Below are positions 16,349-25,510 of a stretch of 64,000 nucleotides of DNA, one piece after another. Location: assembly GCA_022510745.1 (NCBI GenBank), contig JAFLSY010000010.1:1-64000 (forward strand). The letters run 5' to 3'. The position numbers and the translations under genes were made by a program. The notes beneath the pieces were generated by a model that saw only the letters and a program-made list of their open reading frames with translations, did no database searches and had not been told where the DNA came from. The DNA comes from Lachnospiraceae bacterium (lineage in GTDB: Bacteria > Bacillota > Clostridia > Lachnospirales > Lachnospiraceae). How positions within the stretch are numbered: the first letter of the stretch is position 1; each line of letters begins with the position of its first letter.

Positions 16349-17500
16349 ATGACAACGAACGAAAAAGCATTATTGCTCCATGAGCAGTGGAACGGCAAAC
16401 TGGAAACCGTCAGCAAAACTCCCGTAAGATCCAGAGAGGATTTATCGCTGGCCTATACACCGGGAGTGGCGGAGCCCTGCAAGGTCATTGCCCAGGATAA
16501 GGAAGCTGCCTATAAATATACTATAAAAGCCAATACCGTGGCCGTTGTATCCGACGGCAGCGCCGTGCTGGGACTGGGAAACATCGGGCCCTATGCAGCT
16601 ATGCCAGTTATGGAGGGAAAGGCTGTTTTATTCAAGGAATTTGGTGGAGTAAACGCGGTTCCCATCTGTCTGGATACACAGGATACAGAGGAAATCATCA
16701 AAGCCGTTACTTATCTCGCGCCCGGCTTTGGAGGTATCAATCTGGAAGATATCAGTGCTCCCCGCTGCTTTGAGATTGAGGAGCAGTTAAAAGAGATTTT
16801 GGATATTCCGGTTTTCCATGATGATCAGCATGGTACCGCCATCGTGGTCCTGGCAGGTATTATCAATGCCCTAAAGGTGACCGGCAAGAAAAAAGAGGAC
16901 TGCAAGGTAGTGGTAAACGGTGCAGGAAGTGCCGGTGTGGCCATTACCAAACTGTTACTTACCTATGGTTTCCCTAATATTGTTATGTGCGACAAGGTCG
17001 GCATCGTTTCCAAATCCACGGAAGGCCTCAACTGGATGCAGCAGAAAATGGCTGAGGTGACCAATCTGCAGAATGAAACTGGTACTTTAGCGGATGCCAT
17101 GAAAGGGGCTGACATTTTTGTAGGGGTTTCTGCGCCCGGTATCGTAAGCGAGGAAATGGTCGCATCCATGAACCATGATGCCATTTTATTTGCCATGGCC
17201 AATCCCGTTCCCGAAATCATGCCGGATCTGGCTAAGAAAGCCGGTGCAAAGGTGGTAGGAACCGGCCGTTCAGACTTCCCGAATCAGGTCAACAATGTGG
17301 TCGCCTTCCCCGGCATTTTTAAAGGTGCCTTAGAGGGCCGTGCTTCTCAGATCACGGAAGAAATGAAACTGGCGGCTGCCATTGCCATTGCGGGATTGGT
17401 GCCCGAGGACAAGCTCTCCGAGGACAATATCATGCCCGAGGCCTTTGACCCTCAGGTGGCGGATGTTGTGGCTAACGCCGTAAAATCCCACATTAAATAG
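16349..17500 (+). CDS. NAD(P)-dependent malic enzyme
   Basis: I start at 16349 (MTTNEKALLLHEQWNGKLET); a longer frame to 16187 is an artefact of the tandem repeat. The 383-residue product has the short bacterial malic enzyme layout: N-terminal malic domain with SLAYTPGVAEPCK, the VSDGSAVLGLGNIGP and FGGINLEDISAPRCF segments (metal and malate site), VFHDDQHGTAIV, then the Rossmann domain with VVNGAGSAGVAI. It decarboxylates malate to pyruvate, making NAD(P)H. Acidic residues near the Rossmann fold would decide NAD versus NADP; I do not call it. A downstream radical SAM gene follows after 8 bases. Confidence 0.93.
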   Translation: MTTNEKALLLHEQWNGKLETVSKTPVRSREDLSLAYTPGVAEPCKVIAQDKEAAYKYTIKANTVAVVSDGSAVLGLGNIGPYAAMPVMEGKAVLFKEFGGVNAVPICLDTQDTEEIIKAVTYLAPGFGGINLEDISAPRCFEIEEQLKEILDIPVFHDDQHGTAIVVLAGIINALKVTGKKKEDCKVVVNGAGSAGVAITKLLLTYGFPNIVMCDKVGIVSKSTEGLNWMQQKMAEVTNLQNETGTLADAMKGADIFVGVSAPGIVSEEMVASMNHDAILFAMANPVPEIMPDLAKKAGAKVVGTGRSDFPNQVNNVVAFPGIFKGALEGRASQITEEMKLAAAIAIAGLVPEDKLSEDNIMPEAFDPQVADVVANAVKSHIK

Positions 17501-17508
17501 GCGCTCCC

Positions 17509-18480
17509 ATGCATACGAACTGGCATGGCAAGCCCTATTACTCCGTAGATGCTTATCTGAAAAATACCTACGGAGAAAAATATTATAAGATTGCACTGGA
17601 CGGCGGTTTCAGTTGCCCTAACAGAGACGGCAGAGCAGGCAGCGGCGGCTGTATTTTCTGCAGTGCGGGCGGAAGCGGCGATTTTGCCGTAAACGCGGGA
17701 CCGGACTCCATTGAAGATCAGCTGCAGGCAGGACGCAGGCTCTTTGGGGATAAAAAGACCGGAACACATTTTATTGCCTACTTTCAAGCCTATACCGGCA
17801 CCTACGCACCCATAGCTTACCTGCGGGATATCTATACGGCGGCTTTAAAACAGCCGGAAATCGGCGGCATTTCCATTGCCACCCGCCCCGACTGTCTGCC
17901 CGACGAAGTCCTTGCACTGCTTACGGAACTGAAAGCCGCTTATCCCCGTAAATTCATCTGGATTGAACTGGGGCTGCAGACCATCCATGAAAAAACTGCC
18001 GCTTTCTGCAACAGAGGGTATGCGCTTCCGGTTTTTGATAAAGCCATAAAAAAGCTGGATGCGCTTGCAATTCCCACCATCGTTCATGTGATCTTGGGAC
18101 TGCCTGGCGAGACCCCTGAGATGATGTATGAGACCTGCAGCTATTTAAATCACACACCCGCTTTCGGCATCAAGCTGCAGCTCTTGCATGTACTAAAAGA
18201 TACCGCCTTAGGGGAAGCCTATCTGTCCGGCGGCCTGTCCGATTTTGAGGTTTTATCCCAACAAAAATATACGGATATTCTCATTCATTGTCTGGAAATA
18301 CTGCGCCCCGATATGGTCGTCCATCGGCTGACCGGGGACGGGCCAAAAAATATAACGATTGCTCCGCTCTGGAGCCTGAATAAAAGAAATGTATTGAACA
18401 CGCTTCATGCCGCCATGAAGCAGCGTGATACCTATCAAGGGAGATGTTATCATGATGCAGGATGCACTCACACTCTATAA
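17509..18480 (+). CDS. TIGR01212-family radical SAM protein (YhcC-like)
   Basis: A 323-residue radical SAM protein. The cluster-binding cysteines lie in CPNRDGRAGSGGCIFCSAGG (about residues 37-56), the long-spaced CX(n)CX2C arrangement typical of the YhcC/TIGR01212 family. Downstream are GGISIATRPDCLP, IWIELGLQTIHEKT and IVHVILGLPGETPEMM, standard barrel strands of the family, and a C-terminal LKDTALGEAY region. The reaction of this family is not settled; a tRNA- or rRNA-linked role has been suggested elsewhere. It lies 8 bases after the malic enzyme and overlaps the DUF4364 gene by 29 bases. Confidence 0.9.
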   Translation: MHTNWHGKPYYSVDAYLKNTYGEKYYKIALDGGFSCPNRDGRAGSGGCIFCSAGGSGDFAVNAGPDSIEDQLQAGRRLFGDKKTGTHFIAYFQAYTGTYAPIAYLRDIYTAALKQPEIGGISIATRPDCLPDEVLALLTELKAAYPRKFIWIELGLQTIHEKTAAFCNRGYALPVFDKAIKKLDALAIPTIVHVILGLPGETPEMMYETCSYLNHTPAFGIKLQLLHVLKDTALGEAYLSGGLSDFEVLSQQKYTDILIHCLEILRPDMVVHRLTGDGPKNITIAPLWSLNKRNVLNTLHAAMKQRDTYQGRCYHDAGCTHTL

Positions 18481-18967
18481 ACTGATCGTGCTCTATATGC
18501 TGGATAAGGCTGCTTTTCCCTTAACCAAAACGCAGGTAAGCGATTTTATTCAGGAAAAGGACTATACGAATTTCTTTACTATGCAGCAGGTTTTCTCCGA
18601 GCTGATCGATACAGAGTTGGTGAGCGCCCAGGCCATTCGAAACCGCACACAGCTTTCCGTGACAGAGGAGGGCCGGGAGACTCTGCGCTTTTTTGGGAAT
18701 CGCATCAGCGATGCCATCCGTCAGGATGTGGATACTTATTTTCAGGAAAAAGAAATTGAACTGCGCAACGAGGCATCCGTGCAGGCCAATTACTATAAAT
18801 CCACCAGCGGCGAGTATGAGGCCCGTCTGCTGGCACAGGATCGGGGCATCACCTTGGTAGATATTACCTTGTCGGTGCCGACGGAAGAATTGGCTTCTTC
18901 TATCTGCGACAACTGGCAGAAAAAGAATCAGAGCATTTATCAATATTTAACGGAGCAGCTGTTCTAA
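18452..18967 (+). CDS. DUF4364 family protein, probable winged-helix regulator
   Basis: The start at 18452 (MMQDALTLYKLIVLYMLDKA) follows GGGAG at good distance. The 171-residue product matches the DUF4364 pattern: an N-terminal winged-helix-like region (PLTKTQVSDFIQEKDYTNFFTMQQVFSELIDTELV...LSVTEEGRETL) and a C-terminal mixed domain with VDITLSVPTEELASSICDNW. Members are widespread in Clostridia and are thought to be DNA-binding or regulatory, but no target is known to me. It overlaps the radical SAM gene and ends one base before the converging rarA. Confidence 0.85.
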   Translation: MMQDALTLYKLIVLYMLDKAAFPLTKTQVSDFIQEKDYTNFFTMQQVFSELIDTELVSAQAIRNRTQLSVTEEGRETLRFFGNRISDAIRQDVDTYFQEKEIELRNEASVQANYYKSTSGEYEARLLAQDRGITLVDITLSVPTEELASSICDNWQKKNQSIYQYLTEQLF

Positions 18968-18968
18968 G

Positions 18969-20294
18969 CTACTCCGCTTCCTCTCTGATGCGCTTCATAT
19001 GCTCTTTTATCTTCACTTCATAACCGTTTCCGGAAGGTCTGTAAAACTCCCTGCCGTTTAATTCATAGGGCAGATACTGCTGCTTGACATAATGGTTCTT
19101 ATAGTCATGGGCATATTTATAGCCCGTTCCGTGTCCTAACTTGGCCGCCCCCTTATAGTGGGCATCCTGTAAATGAGAAGGAATGGGTAGATTTCCCGTC
19201 TCCTCCACTACGCCTGCCGCCTCAAAAATCGCAGAGGAAGCGGAGTTGCTCTTAGGCGCGCAGGCTACATAAGCCGCCGCCTGTGCCAGAATGATCTGTG
19301 CCTCCGGCATACCGATGCGCTCCGCCGCTAAAGAAGCATTCACTGCCACTACCAGTGCCTGCGGATCCGCATTTCCCACATCTTCAGCTGCACAGATCAT
19401 AATCCTGCGGGCTATAAAAGTCACACTCTCTCCCGCATACAGCATTCTGGCCAGGTAGTAAACGGCCGCATCCGCATCGGACCCCCGCATGCTTTTGATG
19501 AAAGCCGAAATGGTATCATAGTGGGAATCCCCGTTCTTATCATAGCGCATGACCCGTTTCTGGATACATTCCTGAGCAACCTCCATGGTAATATGTATCT
19601 TCCCGTCCTCACTTCGGTCGGTAGTCATAATTCCCAGTTCTATGGCGTTTAAGGCATGTCTGGCATCTCCGCCGGAGAGCTCCGCCAAAAACTCCAGTGC
19701 ATCTTCCTCTAACACCGCATCATAAGCGCCCATTCCTTTATCCTTGTCATAGACTGCTTTTTTAAGCAGATTTTTAATATCTTCTTTTTCCAAGGGCTTT
19801 AACTCAAAGATAATGGAGCGGGAAATCAGTGCCCCGTTTACCTCAAAATAAGGATTCTCGGTCGTGGCGCCTATGAGAATGATGGTGCCGTCCTCCACAA
19901 AGGGAAGCAGATAGTCCTGCTGCCCCTTATTGAAACGGTGTATCTCATCAATAAAAAGAATGGTCTTCTTCCCGTACATCCCCTGATTGTTTTTGGCTTT
20001 TTCCACCACTTCTTCCATATCCTTTTTTCCGGCTATGGTAGCGTTAATCTGAGTGAATTCCGCACTGGTGGTATTGGCGATCACCTTTGCAAGGGTGGTT
20101 TTGCCCGTACCCGGCGGTCCGTAGAAAATGATGGAGCTGAGCTTGTCTGCCTTAATAGCTCGATAGAGCAGCTTATCCTTGCCGATGATATGCTGCTGCC
20201 CCACAACCTCTTCTAAAGTGGCAGGGCGCATTCTGGCCGCTAAGGGCGACTCCTTTTCCATGTTGTTCTGCCGCATATACTCAAAAATGTCCAT
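18969..20294 (-). CDS. rarA: Replication-associated recombination protein A (AAA+ ATPase)
   Basis: A 441-residue RarA/MgsA/WRNIP1 homologue. It has the N-terminal PLAARMRPATLEEVVGQQHI signature, Walker A GPPGTGKTT (about residue 60), Walker B LFIDEIHRFNKGQQD, sensor 1 GATTENP, then the C-terminal clamp-loader-like oligomerisation region (AEDVGNADPQALVVA, LAQAAAYVACAPKSN, HGTGYKYAHDY). It acts at stalled replication forks. Start has AGAGGT 6 bases upstream. It is convergent with the DUF4364 gene (one-base gap). Confidence 0.95.
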   Translation of the reverse strand: MDIFEYMRQNNMEKESPLAARMRPATLEEVVGQQHIIGKDKLLYRAIKADKLSSIIFYGPPGTGKTTLAKVIANTTSAEFTQINATIAGKKDMEEVVEKAKNNQGMYGKKTILFIDEIHRFNKGQQDYLLPFVEDGTIILIGATTENPYFEVNGALISRSIIFELKPLEKEDIKNLLKKAVYDKDKGMGAYDAVLEEDALEFLAELSGGDARHALNAIELGIMTTDRSEDGKIHITMEVAQECIQKRVMRYDKNGDSHYDTISAFIKSMRGSDADAAVYYLARMLYAGESVTFIARRIMICAAEDVGNADPQALVVAVNASLAAERIGMPEAQIILAQAAAYVACAPKSNSASSAIFEAAGVVEETGNLPIPSHLQDAHYKGAAKLGHGTGYKYAHDYKNHYVKQQYLPYELNGREFYRPSGNGYEVKIKEHMKRIREEAE

Positions 20295-20329
20295 AATATA
20301 CCTCTAATTATGCGCTTTTCTCATATTCC

Positions 20330-21442
20330 TTACTTCTGCTGCTCCCGTTCATACACATCCGCAAACTTATTTAATGCTTCACGAATCCCGATATGCTGCG
20401 GGCAGATCCGTTCACATTTTCCGCATTTCATGCAGTCCACGGCCTTACCGTGATTCATGGAATATCGTTCATAGTACATATTTGTCTTCTTGCCGGTAGC
20501 GGCATACATATTGTACAGTCCGAAATATGCGGGAATATTGATATTTGCAGGGCATTCTTCCATACAGTACTTGCAGTTTGTACAGGGTGTGATATTGCTG
20601 TTTACAATATCCGTGATGCGGTTAAGCATATCCCGCTCGTCCCTACTCAATGGCTGAAAATCCTCCATGTAAGAGGTGTTTTCCGCAAGCTGTTCAAAAT
20701 TGCTCATACCGCTGAGTACCATGATACAGTTATCCAAGGAAGCGGCATAGCGAATGGCATAGGAAGCCGGTGAACCCTGCGCTTTTCTTTTCTTTAACTC
20801 CTGCATCGCCTCATCAGGAAGACTTGCCAGACTTCCGCCCTTTACCGGTTCCATGGCAATGACCTGCTTCCCATGACGGCATGCCACCTCATAACAGGCG
20901 CCGGACTGGATTGCCGAACTGTTCCAATCCAGATAATTGATCTGGAGCTGCACCACGTCCATCTCCGGATACTTAGTCAGTATCTCATCTAAAAGTTCCG
21001 GATCGTCATGATAGGAAAATCCAATTTTTTTAACCAGCCCTTTCTCCTTTAACTTACAAATAAACTCAAAACCGCCGTATTTTAGGGTGTTGGCATATCT
21101 TTCCTTTCCCATATTATGAAGCAGATAATAATCAAAAAAATCTACCCCGCAGCGGCTTAACTGTTCCTCAAAAAATCTCGGGTAATCCTCCGGCGACTTC
21201 ACCCGCAGAATGGGCATTTTATCCGCCAGAATATAACTGTCTCTGGAGTAACGATCCACGAGGCATTTCTTTACCGCGCCTTCCGACTGCTCTCCGTGAT
21301 AGGGGAATGCCGTGTCGAAATAGACAAAGCCCCGTTCCATAAAGCAGTCCACCATACGGCACATCTGATCGTAGTCAATGCTTTTTGCATCTTCCGGGTC
21401 CGTCAGTGGAAGTCTCATTGTTCCAAAACCTAGTTTTTTCAA
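20330..21442 (-). CDS. Aldo/keto reductase with C-terminal 4Fe-4S ferredoxin domain
   Basis: A 370-residue protein. Residues 1-285 are an aldo/keto reductase barrel: FGTMRLP at the start, YFDTAFPYHGEQSE, ILADKMPI (catalytic Lys), DYYLLHNMG. The C-terminal 85 residues carry two cluster motifs, CTNCKYCMEECP and CMKCGKCERICP. Such Fe-S AKRs are common in anaerobic Firmicutes; their substrates are mostly unknown and electrons may come from ferredoxin instead of, or in addition to, NADPH. The start codon is TTG (21440-21442) behind a strong AGGAGGT site. Confidence 0.92.
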   Translation of the reverse strand: MKKLGFGTMRLPLTDPEDAKSIDYDQMCRMVDCFMERGFVYFDTAFPYHGEQSEGAVKKCLVDRYSRDSYILADKMPILRVKSPEDYPRFFEEQLSRCGVDFFDYYLLHNMGKERYANTLKYGGFEFICKLKEKGLVKKIGFSYHDDPELLDEILTKYPEMDVVQLQINYLDWNSSAIQSGACYEVACRHGKQVIAMEPVKGGSLASLPDEAMQELKKRKAQGSPASYAIRYAASLDNCIMVLSGMSNFEQLAENTSYMEDFQPLSRDERDMLNRITDIVNSNITPCTNCKYCMEECPANINIPAYFGLYNMYAATGKKTNMYYERYSMNHGKAVDCMKCGKCERICPQHIGIREALNKFADVYEREQQK

Positions 21443-21589
21443 TCACATACCTCCTGCGTATCTCAGGATGCATCCTGCAATGCTGTATCAATAAGCAAAT
21501 CTGTCAGAAACTTTCATCTAACTGAGTATATACATTATATCATCTGACAAGGGGTTTGCCTAGATGATACAATTTCAATCATAAAATAT

Positions 21590-22303
21590 CTAATCAAACA
21601 ATAATTCCTCCACCGTCACAAAGGTATAGCCTTCTTCCTGCAGCTTATCTATGGCATCTAACGCCGCCGTGACGGAGGTCTTATAGTAATCATGCATCAG
21701 AATGATATCGTTCTCTCCTGTTCTGGATACGATCTTGTCAGTAATGCGTGCCGCGTTTGTGGACGACCAATCCAGAGGATCTACCGTCCAGAGTACGGGA
21801 AACATGTTCAGTTCCGCCTCAAAGTTCTTGTCCCAGGAGCCGTAGGGCGGGCGTACAAAAATGACCTCCTGTCCCGTTATGTCCATGATGATTTCATTGG
21901 TCTTTATCAGCTCTTCTTTAAATTCTTCCCGATTCCTGCTTGTCAGCTGCATATGGCTGTATGTATGGTTGCCGATAAGATGTCCTTCCTCACTCATCCG
22001 TTCAATGATGTCCGGATGCAGCTGGGCATGTTCTCCTGTCACAAAAAAGGTCACAACCACACCCCGTTCTTTCAAGCCGTCCAAAAGCTGTTCGGTATAG
22101 TAGGGGTGGGGACCGTCGTCAAAGGTCAGCGCAATCTTTTTTTCTTCCTGCCCGCCATTCTGTTCTATCCTCTCTTCTACACTATGGGAACCTGCCTGTC
22201 TGCCGTCCGTCCGTATTATAGCGCAAAAGGACGGCACTAACACCAAACAAACTAAAAGTATTAATGCCGTCCGATTTCTATTTCTTTTCACTGCCGCACT
22301 CAC
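21590..22303 (-). CDS. Membrane-anchored polysaccharide deacetylase
   Basis: A 237-residue NodB-domain protein. An N-terminal hydrophobic helix (ALILLVCLVLVPSFCAII) anchors or exports it. NodB motifs are complete: TFDDGPHPYYT (metal Asp and base), HTYSHMQL (metal His pair), RPPYGSWD, VDPLDWS and ILMHDYYK. It should remove N-acetyl groups from peptidoglycan or another exported glycan. The start is GTG with only a poor ribosome binding site (AAAGAAAAAA), so it may depend on translation of the preceding ASKHA gene 24 bases away; a second GTG at 22291 is possible. Confidence 0.9.
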   Translation of the reverse strand: MSAAVKRNRNRTALILLVCLVLVPSFCAIIRTDGRQAGSHSVEERIEQNGGQEEKKIALTFDDGPHPYYTEQLLDGLKERGVVVTFFVTGEHAQLHPDIIERMSEEGHLIGNHTYSHMQLTSRNREEFKEELIKTNEIIMDITGQEVIFVRPPYGSWDKNFEAELNMFPVLWTVDPLDWSSTNAARITDKIVSRTGENDIILMHDYYKTSVTAALDAIDKLQEEGYTFVTVEELLFD

Positions 22304-22327
22304 GCTTTATTTTTTCTTTACTATATT

Positions 22328-23629
22328 TTATTTGCATGGGCGCAATTCCATACCATCGATATAAGCTTCAGGAAAATCAGGTTCCTCCGCCAGATTGAAT
22401 ACCTCTATTTCAGGAGTTTTTAACCCTGATGCATTTTCCGGTACTCTGCCGTACAAGAAGGCACCCTCCAGGGCCGCATTGCCCACAGCTTTCACACGCT
22501 CCGCCAGTTCTACGGGAAAGAGCCCGATGGCGGCTGCCGCTTTTGCATCCAGATAATAGCCCATGCCTCCGGCCAGCCATACCCGGGAAATGGCTGTGTC
22601 ATCCTTTAAACCGTACTTATTGCATAAAATGCGGATACCGGTACAAATAGCGGACTTTGCCATTTGCAGCTGCCGGATATACTGTTGGGTCAAATGTACG
22701 CCCCCCACATCCACACCGTTCTCAAAATATGGCTCTGACAGTAATCCTGTACTGTCTAACAGTCCCTCCTGTAACAGGGCGGCGGTAAGCGCCATCAGAT
22801 CCGTCCCATAACACTCTCCATTTCCTTCAAAAGCCGGTCCGGCCGCTGTAGAGGCTGCTATCAGTCTATCTTTATTTCCCAGTACCATCTCTCCGTTAGT
22901 TCCCAAATCCAAAAGCAGGGTCACTTCCTCCCGCTCCTGCATTCCCAGCGCATACATCCCCGATACAATGTCGCCGCCGATAAAGGCGGAAGCTCCGGGC
23001 AGAATCAGCGTGTCCAGATTGAAAAGGCTTGTGTGCACTGCCGAAAGCGTCTGGGCTTTAAAAGGATATCGTCCCAGTTTACTTACATCATATCCCATGA
23101 GCAGATGCACCATGGTCGTGTTGGCCGCAATGACCATGCGTTTCAGAACCGGTTTTATGGCCTCTCTCCGTTTTACTTTTTCTGCTCCCATGGCATTTTC
23201 TTCCGCAGATAACTGTAGCACCGCCAGCCTACGTCTGAACTGTCGGATTCCCTGCTCTAAGACATCTCTGACAGCCTTCTGCATGGCCTCTTTCGCCTCA
23301 GGCCTCTCCGCCGCCTCTATGCGGGAGAGTACATCCGCCCCGTAATTTCTCTGAGGATTTAAGCAGGTAAAGGTATCCAGTACCTCACCGTCCAGTATGC
23401 GCCGTAGCTGCATGGCTATGGTGGTGGTTCCAATGTCCACCGCTGCCACACAGTCTCCTGCAGCCTCTTCCCTGTCTTTGCCATCCAGAGGGGCATATTG
23501 CACAAAGGGACTGTCTGTGGCGAAACTGCTCACCACATTCGGCTGCCTGCTGCCGAAACATCTTCCGCAGCCCGTACAGATCCGACATCGGTTTCCTTTT
23601 TTAAATGAACTGATTCTTTTCTCTGTCAT
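22328..23629 (-). CDS. ASKHA-domain protein, corrinoid-activator (RamA/AcsV) relative with minimal Cys cluster
   Basis: A 433-residue protein. Near the N-terminus is CRICTGCGRC, a compact cysteine cluster instead of the full 2Fe-2S ferredoxin domain of RACE proteins. From about residue 60 the ASKHA fold follows: AVDIGTTTIAMQL, LNPQRNYGADVLSRI, MVIAANTTMVHLLMGYD, LLLDLGTNGEMVLG, STAAGPAFEG and WLAGGMGYYLDAK. Relatives use ATP to reduce corrinoid cofactors of methyltransferases. No corrinoid methyltransferase is visible in the window, so its target lies elsewhere or it has another substrate. It overlaps the DUF4250 gene by 29 bases and ends 24 bases before the deacetylase. Confidence 0.85.
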   Translation of the reverse strand: MTEKRISSFKKGNRCRICTGCGRCFGSRQPNVVSSFATDSPFVQYAPLDGKDREEAAGDCVAAVDIGTTTIAMQLRRILDGEVLDTFTCLNPQRNYGADVLSRIEAAERPEAKEAMQKAVRDVLEQGIRQFRRRLAVLQLSAEENAMGAEKVKRREAIKPVLKRMVIAANTTMVHLLMGYDVSKLGRYPFKAQTLSAVHTSLFNLDTLILPGASAFIGGDIVSGMYALGMQEREEVTLLLDLGTNGEMVLGNKDRLIAASTAAGPAFEGNGECYGTDLMALTAALLQEGLLDSTGLLSEPYFENGVDVGGVHLTQQYIRQLQMAKSAICTGIRILCNKYGLKDDTAISRVWLAGGMGYYLDAKAAAAIGLFPVELAERVKAVGNAALEGAFLYGRVPENASGLKTPEIEVFNLAEEPDFPEAYIDGMELRPCK

Positions 23630-23774
23630 AATGATAATCTATCCCCGCCAGTTTCTCTTCCAGTTCTCCCTTGTCAATATCTAACTCTTCACAAAGGCTT
23701 TCCACATTCGGATAGAAATCTCGAAGTTTTAAATTTACAAAACTTAATAACATTACAGGGTCCTTGGGTATCAT
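23601..23774 (-). CDS. DUF4250 family small protein
   Basis: A 57-residue protein beginning MIPKDPVMLLSFVNLKLRDF and ending DYHYDREKNQFI, a clear match to the DUF4250 pattern found across Clostridia (PKDP...LLS.VN.KLRD...L..LC...). Two short helices and no cysteine motif. Its start overlaps the barstar stop (ATGA) and its end overlaps the ASKHA start by 29 bases, so it is embedded in a translationally coupled chain. Function unknown. Confidence 0.85.
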   Translation of the reverse strand: MIPKDPVMLLSFVNLKLRDFYPNVESLCEELDIDKGELEEKLAGIDYHYDREKNQFI

Positions 23775-24040
23775 TCTTTCTCCTCCGTTACCACTAGACG
23801 TGGGTTGTCCTCCATCGCTTCAAAAAAAGTCCTTTTTAAAGCGGCACCATAGCCCTCATCACCCAGCGCCTCTGGACATTGGAGCACGATATGCGCTTGG
23901 GGCATCTCCCGCAGGCAATCATAGAGTGCATCCAGATTATGTCCGTAATAGTCCGGAAAAGAAAGACTCTCCGCAATATAAGCATGGGCTTTTCGTTTTC
24001 CCTTCATCCGCCTGCAGTCTAACACAAATTCCGTTTCCAC
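23771..24040 (-). CDS. Barstar-family ribonuclease inhibitor
   Basis: An 89-residue barstar fold protein: EFVLDCRRMKGKRKAHAYIAE, then FPDYYGHNLDALYDCL, the helix that plugs the barnase active site (Asp39-equivalent in the YGHNLDALYDCL helix), and a C-terminal strand RLVVTEEKE. It should neutralise the ribonuclease encoded just upstream; the two genes share one base. Cytoplasmic location would protect the cell from any unexported enzyme. Confidence 0.92.
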   Translation of the reverse strand: METEFVLDCRRMKGKRKAHAYIAESLSFPDYYGHNLDALYDCLREMPQAHIVLQCPEALGDEGYGAALKRTFFEAMEDNPRLVVTEEKE

Positions 24041-24669
24041 TACCTGATTACCTCCACCGTATAATCTTCCCCTACTATCACCTCGTCAAAGGACTCATAG
24101 TGATCGTCCGTATAAAAATAGAGTCCGTCATTGGAAAACACGAGACGTTTTGCCCCTCTTGAAGAGGCCCCCAGTGTATCAATATCGCATTCGGTATACT
24201 TCCGCCCGTTTGCCGCAGGCAAAAGTCCTTCCCTGTTACCAAAACGGTCGCCGCCGATGGCTGCGCCATCCTGATACCGCTCTACGGAACCGCCCGACCA
24301 GCCCAAAGCTTCTGCTTCATTCTTGGTGATATAGTTGGGAGGCAGTTCATCGTATAGATACAGATAGAGCACTACATTTTCTAAATCATAATAATAATTG
24401 CCCTCTATGGGGAGATCCGCTGTTACTGTATTTTCTTCCGTGCCTGCAGGCTCGACTGTGTCAGTATCTGTTTGAGTTTCTGCTGAAGATTCTTCTGTTT
24501 CCGTTCCCGCAGAGTCCTGCGTGATCCTCTCTTCTGTACCGGTCTCTGTTTCCCTAAAGGAGGGTTGAATATTTCCGTCTGCATATCCGCTGCCACAACC
24601 TGTAAGTAACAATGCCATGCAGAGGGCCAATATCAGATACAGTCTTCCTTTTATCCGTTTTCCATTCAT
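24040..24669 (-). CDS. Barnase-type ribonuclease with lipoprotein signal
   Basis: I start at 24669 (MNGKRIKGRLYLIL), with GAGAGG eight bases before. The signal peptide ends in LLLTGCGSG, a lipobox, so the enzyme should be lipid-anchored outside. A Thr/Glu-rich spacer (about 35-85) leads to the barnase domain: NYITKNEAEALGW, AIGGDRFGNREGLLP, catalytic base Glu in YTECDID, RLVFSNDGLYFYTDDHYESF with the catalytic His. All key barnase residues are present, so it should cleave RNA. A membrane-tethered barnase is less usual than the secreted Bacillus enzyme; it could degrade external RNA or act on neighbouring cells. Confidence 0.88.
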   Translation of the reverse strand: MNGKRIKGRLYLILALCMALLLTGCGSGYADGNIQPSFRETETGTEERITQDSAGTETEESSAETQTDTDTVEPAGTEENTVTADLPIEGNYYYDLENVVLYLYLYDELPPNYITKNEAEALGWSGGSVERYQDGAAIGGDRFGNREGLLPAANGRKYTECDIDTLGASSRGAKRLVFSNDGLYFYTDDHYESFDEVIVGEDYTVEVIR

Positions 24670-24747
24670 ATGGGTATTCCTCTCTTTCATTCGTTACCAG
24701 TATACTCCATAATGGCAAAAAAAGAAAGTCAGGGAATGCTGTAATAT

Positions 24748-24776
24748 TTGACTAATTCTCCAGTTAATTTTACAAT
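24748..24776 (+). promoter_or_regulatory. Promoter of acetyltransferase gene
   Basis: TTGACT (24748-24753), 17-base spacer, TACAAT (24771-24776), about 45 bases before the start codon at 24822. Confidence 0.6.
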
Positions 24777-24821
24777 GGATGTATCTGTACTATTCCGGCT
24801 GAATAAAGGAGAATGTAGACC

Positions 24822-25415
24822 ATGGACTTTAAGGATTATGCAATCATTCCTCTTCCCAAGGAAGAATGGGAAGGAACTATTATCCCCATGCGGTATACAA
24901 CAGAGGAATATTATGATGTAAACATCTTCCCTAAAAATGACGGTTTTGATATACAACTACATAAAAGCAGGTTTGAGACACCGGTATCCCATTTTCCGGA
25001 AGAATATGATTTTCCGGACAAACTGTATCAGGCACATTGGGAAAAGGCCATGGCCTGGGGAATTGTAAAAGAACAAGACGGGAAACACAATCTGCTTGCC
25101 TGCATTGAAGTTTGTCCGGAAGAGTGGAGTAACCGGCTAATGGTCACAGAACTTTGGGTACATGAAGATCTTAGGCGTCAGGGCATTGGGCATAGGCTCA
25201 TGGCGATTGCAAAAGAACGAGCCTTTGCAGAACACAGAAGGGCCCTTATTTTGGAAACACAATCCTGTAATGTAGGAGCAATCAGTTTTTATTTGCAGGA
25301 AGGCTTTGAACTGATCGGTTTGGATAGCTGCTGTTACAGTAACCGAGATTTGGAGCGTAAGGAAGTGCGTATGAATATGGGATACTTTTTACCCGTTCTT
25401 TCACAGGAAACATAA
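24822..25415 (+). CDS. GNAT-family N-acetyltransferase
   Basis: A 197-residue GNAT protein. The core is VTELWVHEDLRRQGIGHRLM (motif A with the R/QxxG/GxG acetyl-CoA loop), ALILETQSCNVGAISFYLQEGFELIG (motif B). The N-terminal 85 residues are extra and acidic-aromatic. The layout resembles streptothricin-type acetyltransferases, but the substrate is not predictable. Strong ribosome binding site AAAGGAG. It stands alone behind its own promoter. Confidence 0.88.
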   Translation: MDFKDYAIIPLPKEEWEGTIIPMRYTTEEYYDVNIFPKNDGFDIQLHKSRFETPVSHFPEEYDFPDKLYQAHWEKAMAWGIVKEQDGKHNLLACIEVCPEEWSNRLMVTELWVHEDLRRQGIGHRLMAIAKERAFAEHRRALILETQSCNVGAISFYLQEGFELIGLDSCCYSNRDLERKEVRMNMGYFLPVLSQET

Positions 25416-25510
25416 ATTTCGAGTAAGCAATGGCAGCAAATAATTTTGGTGCCGATAAAGAGAATTTGAAGGGGATATATGGTACAATTTCGATCCGAAA
25501 GGTGCGGAAT

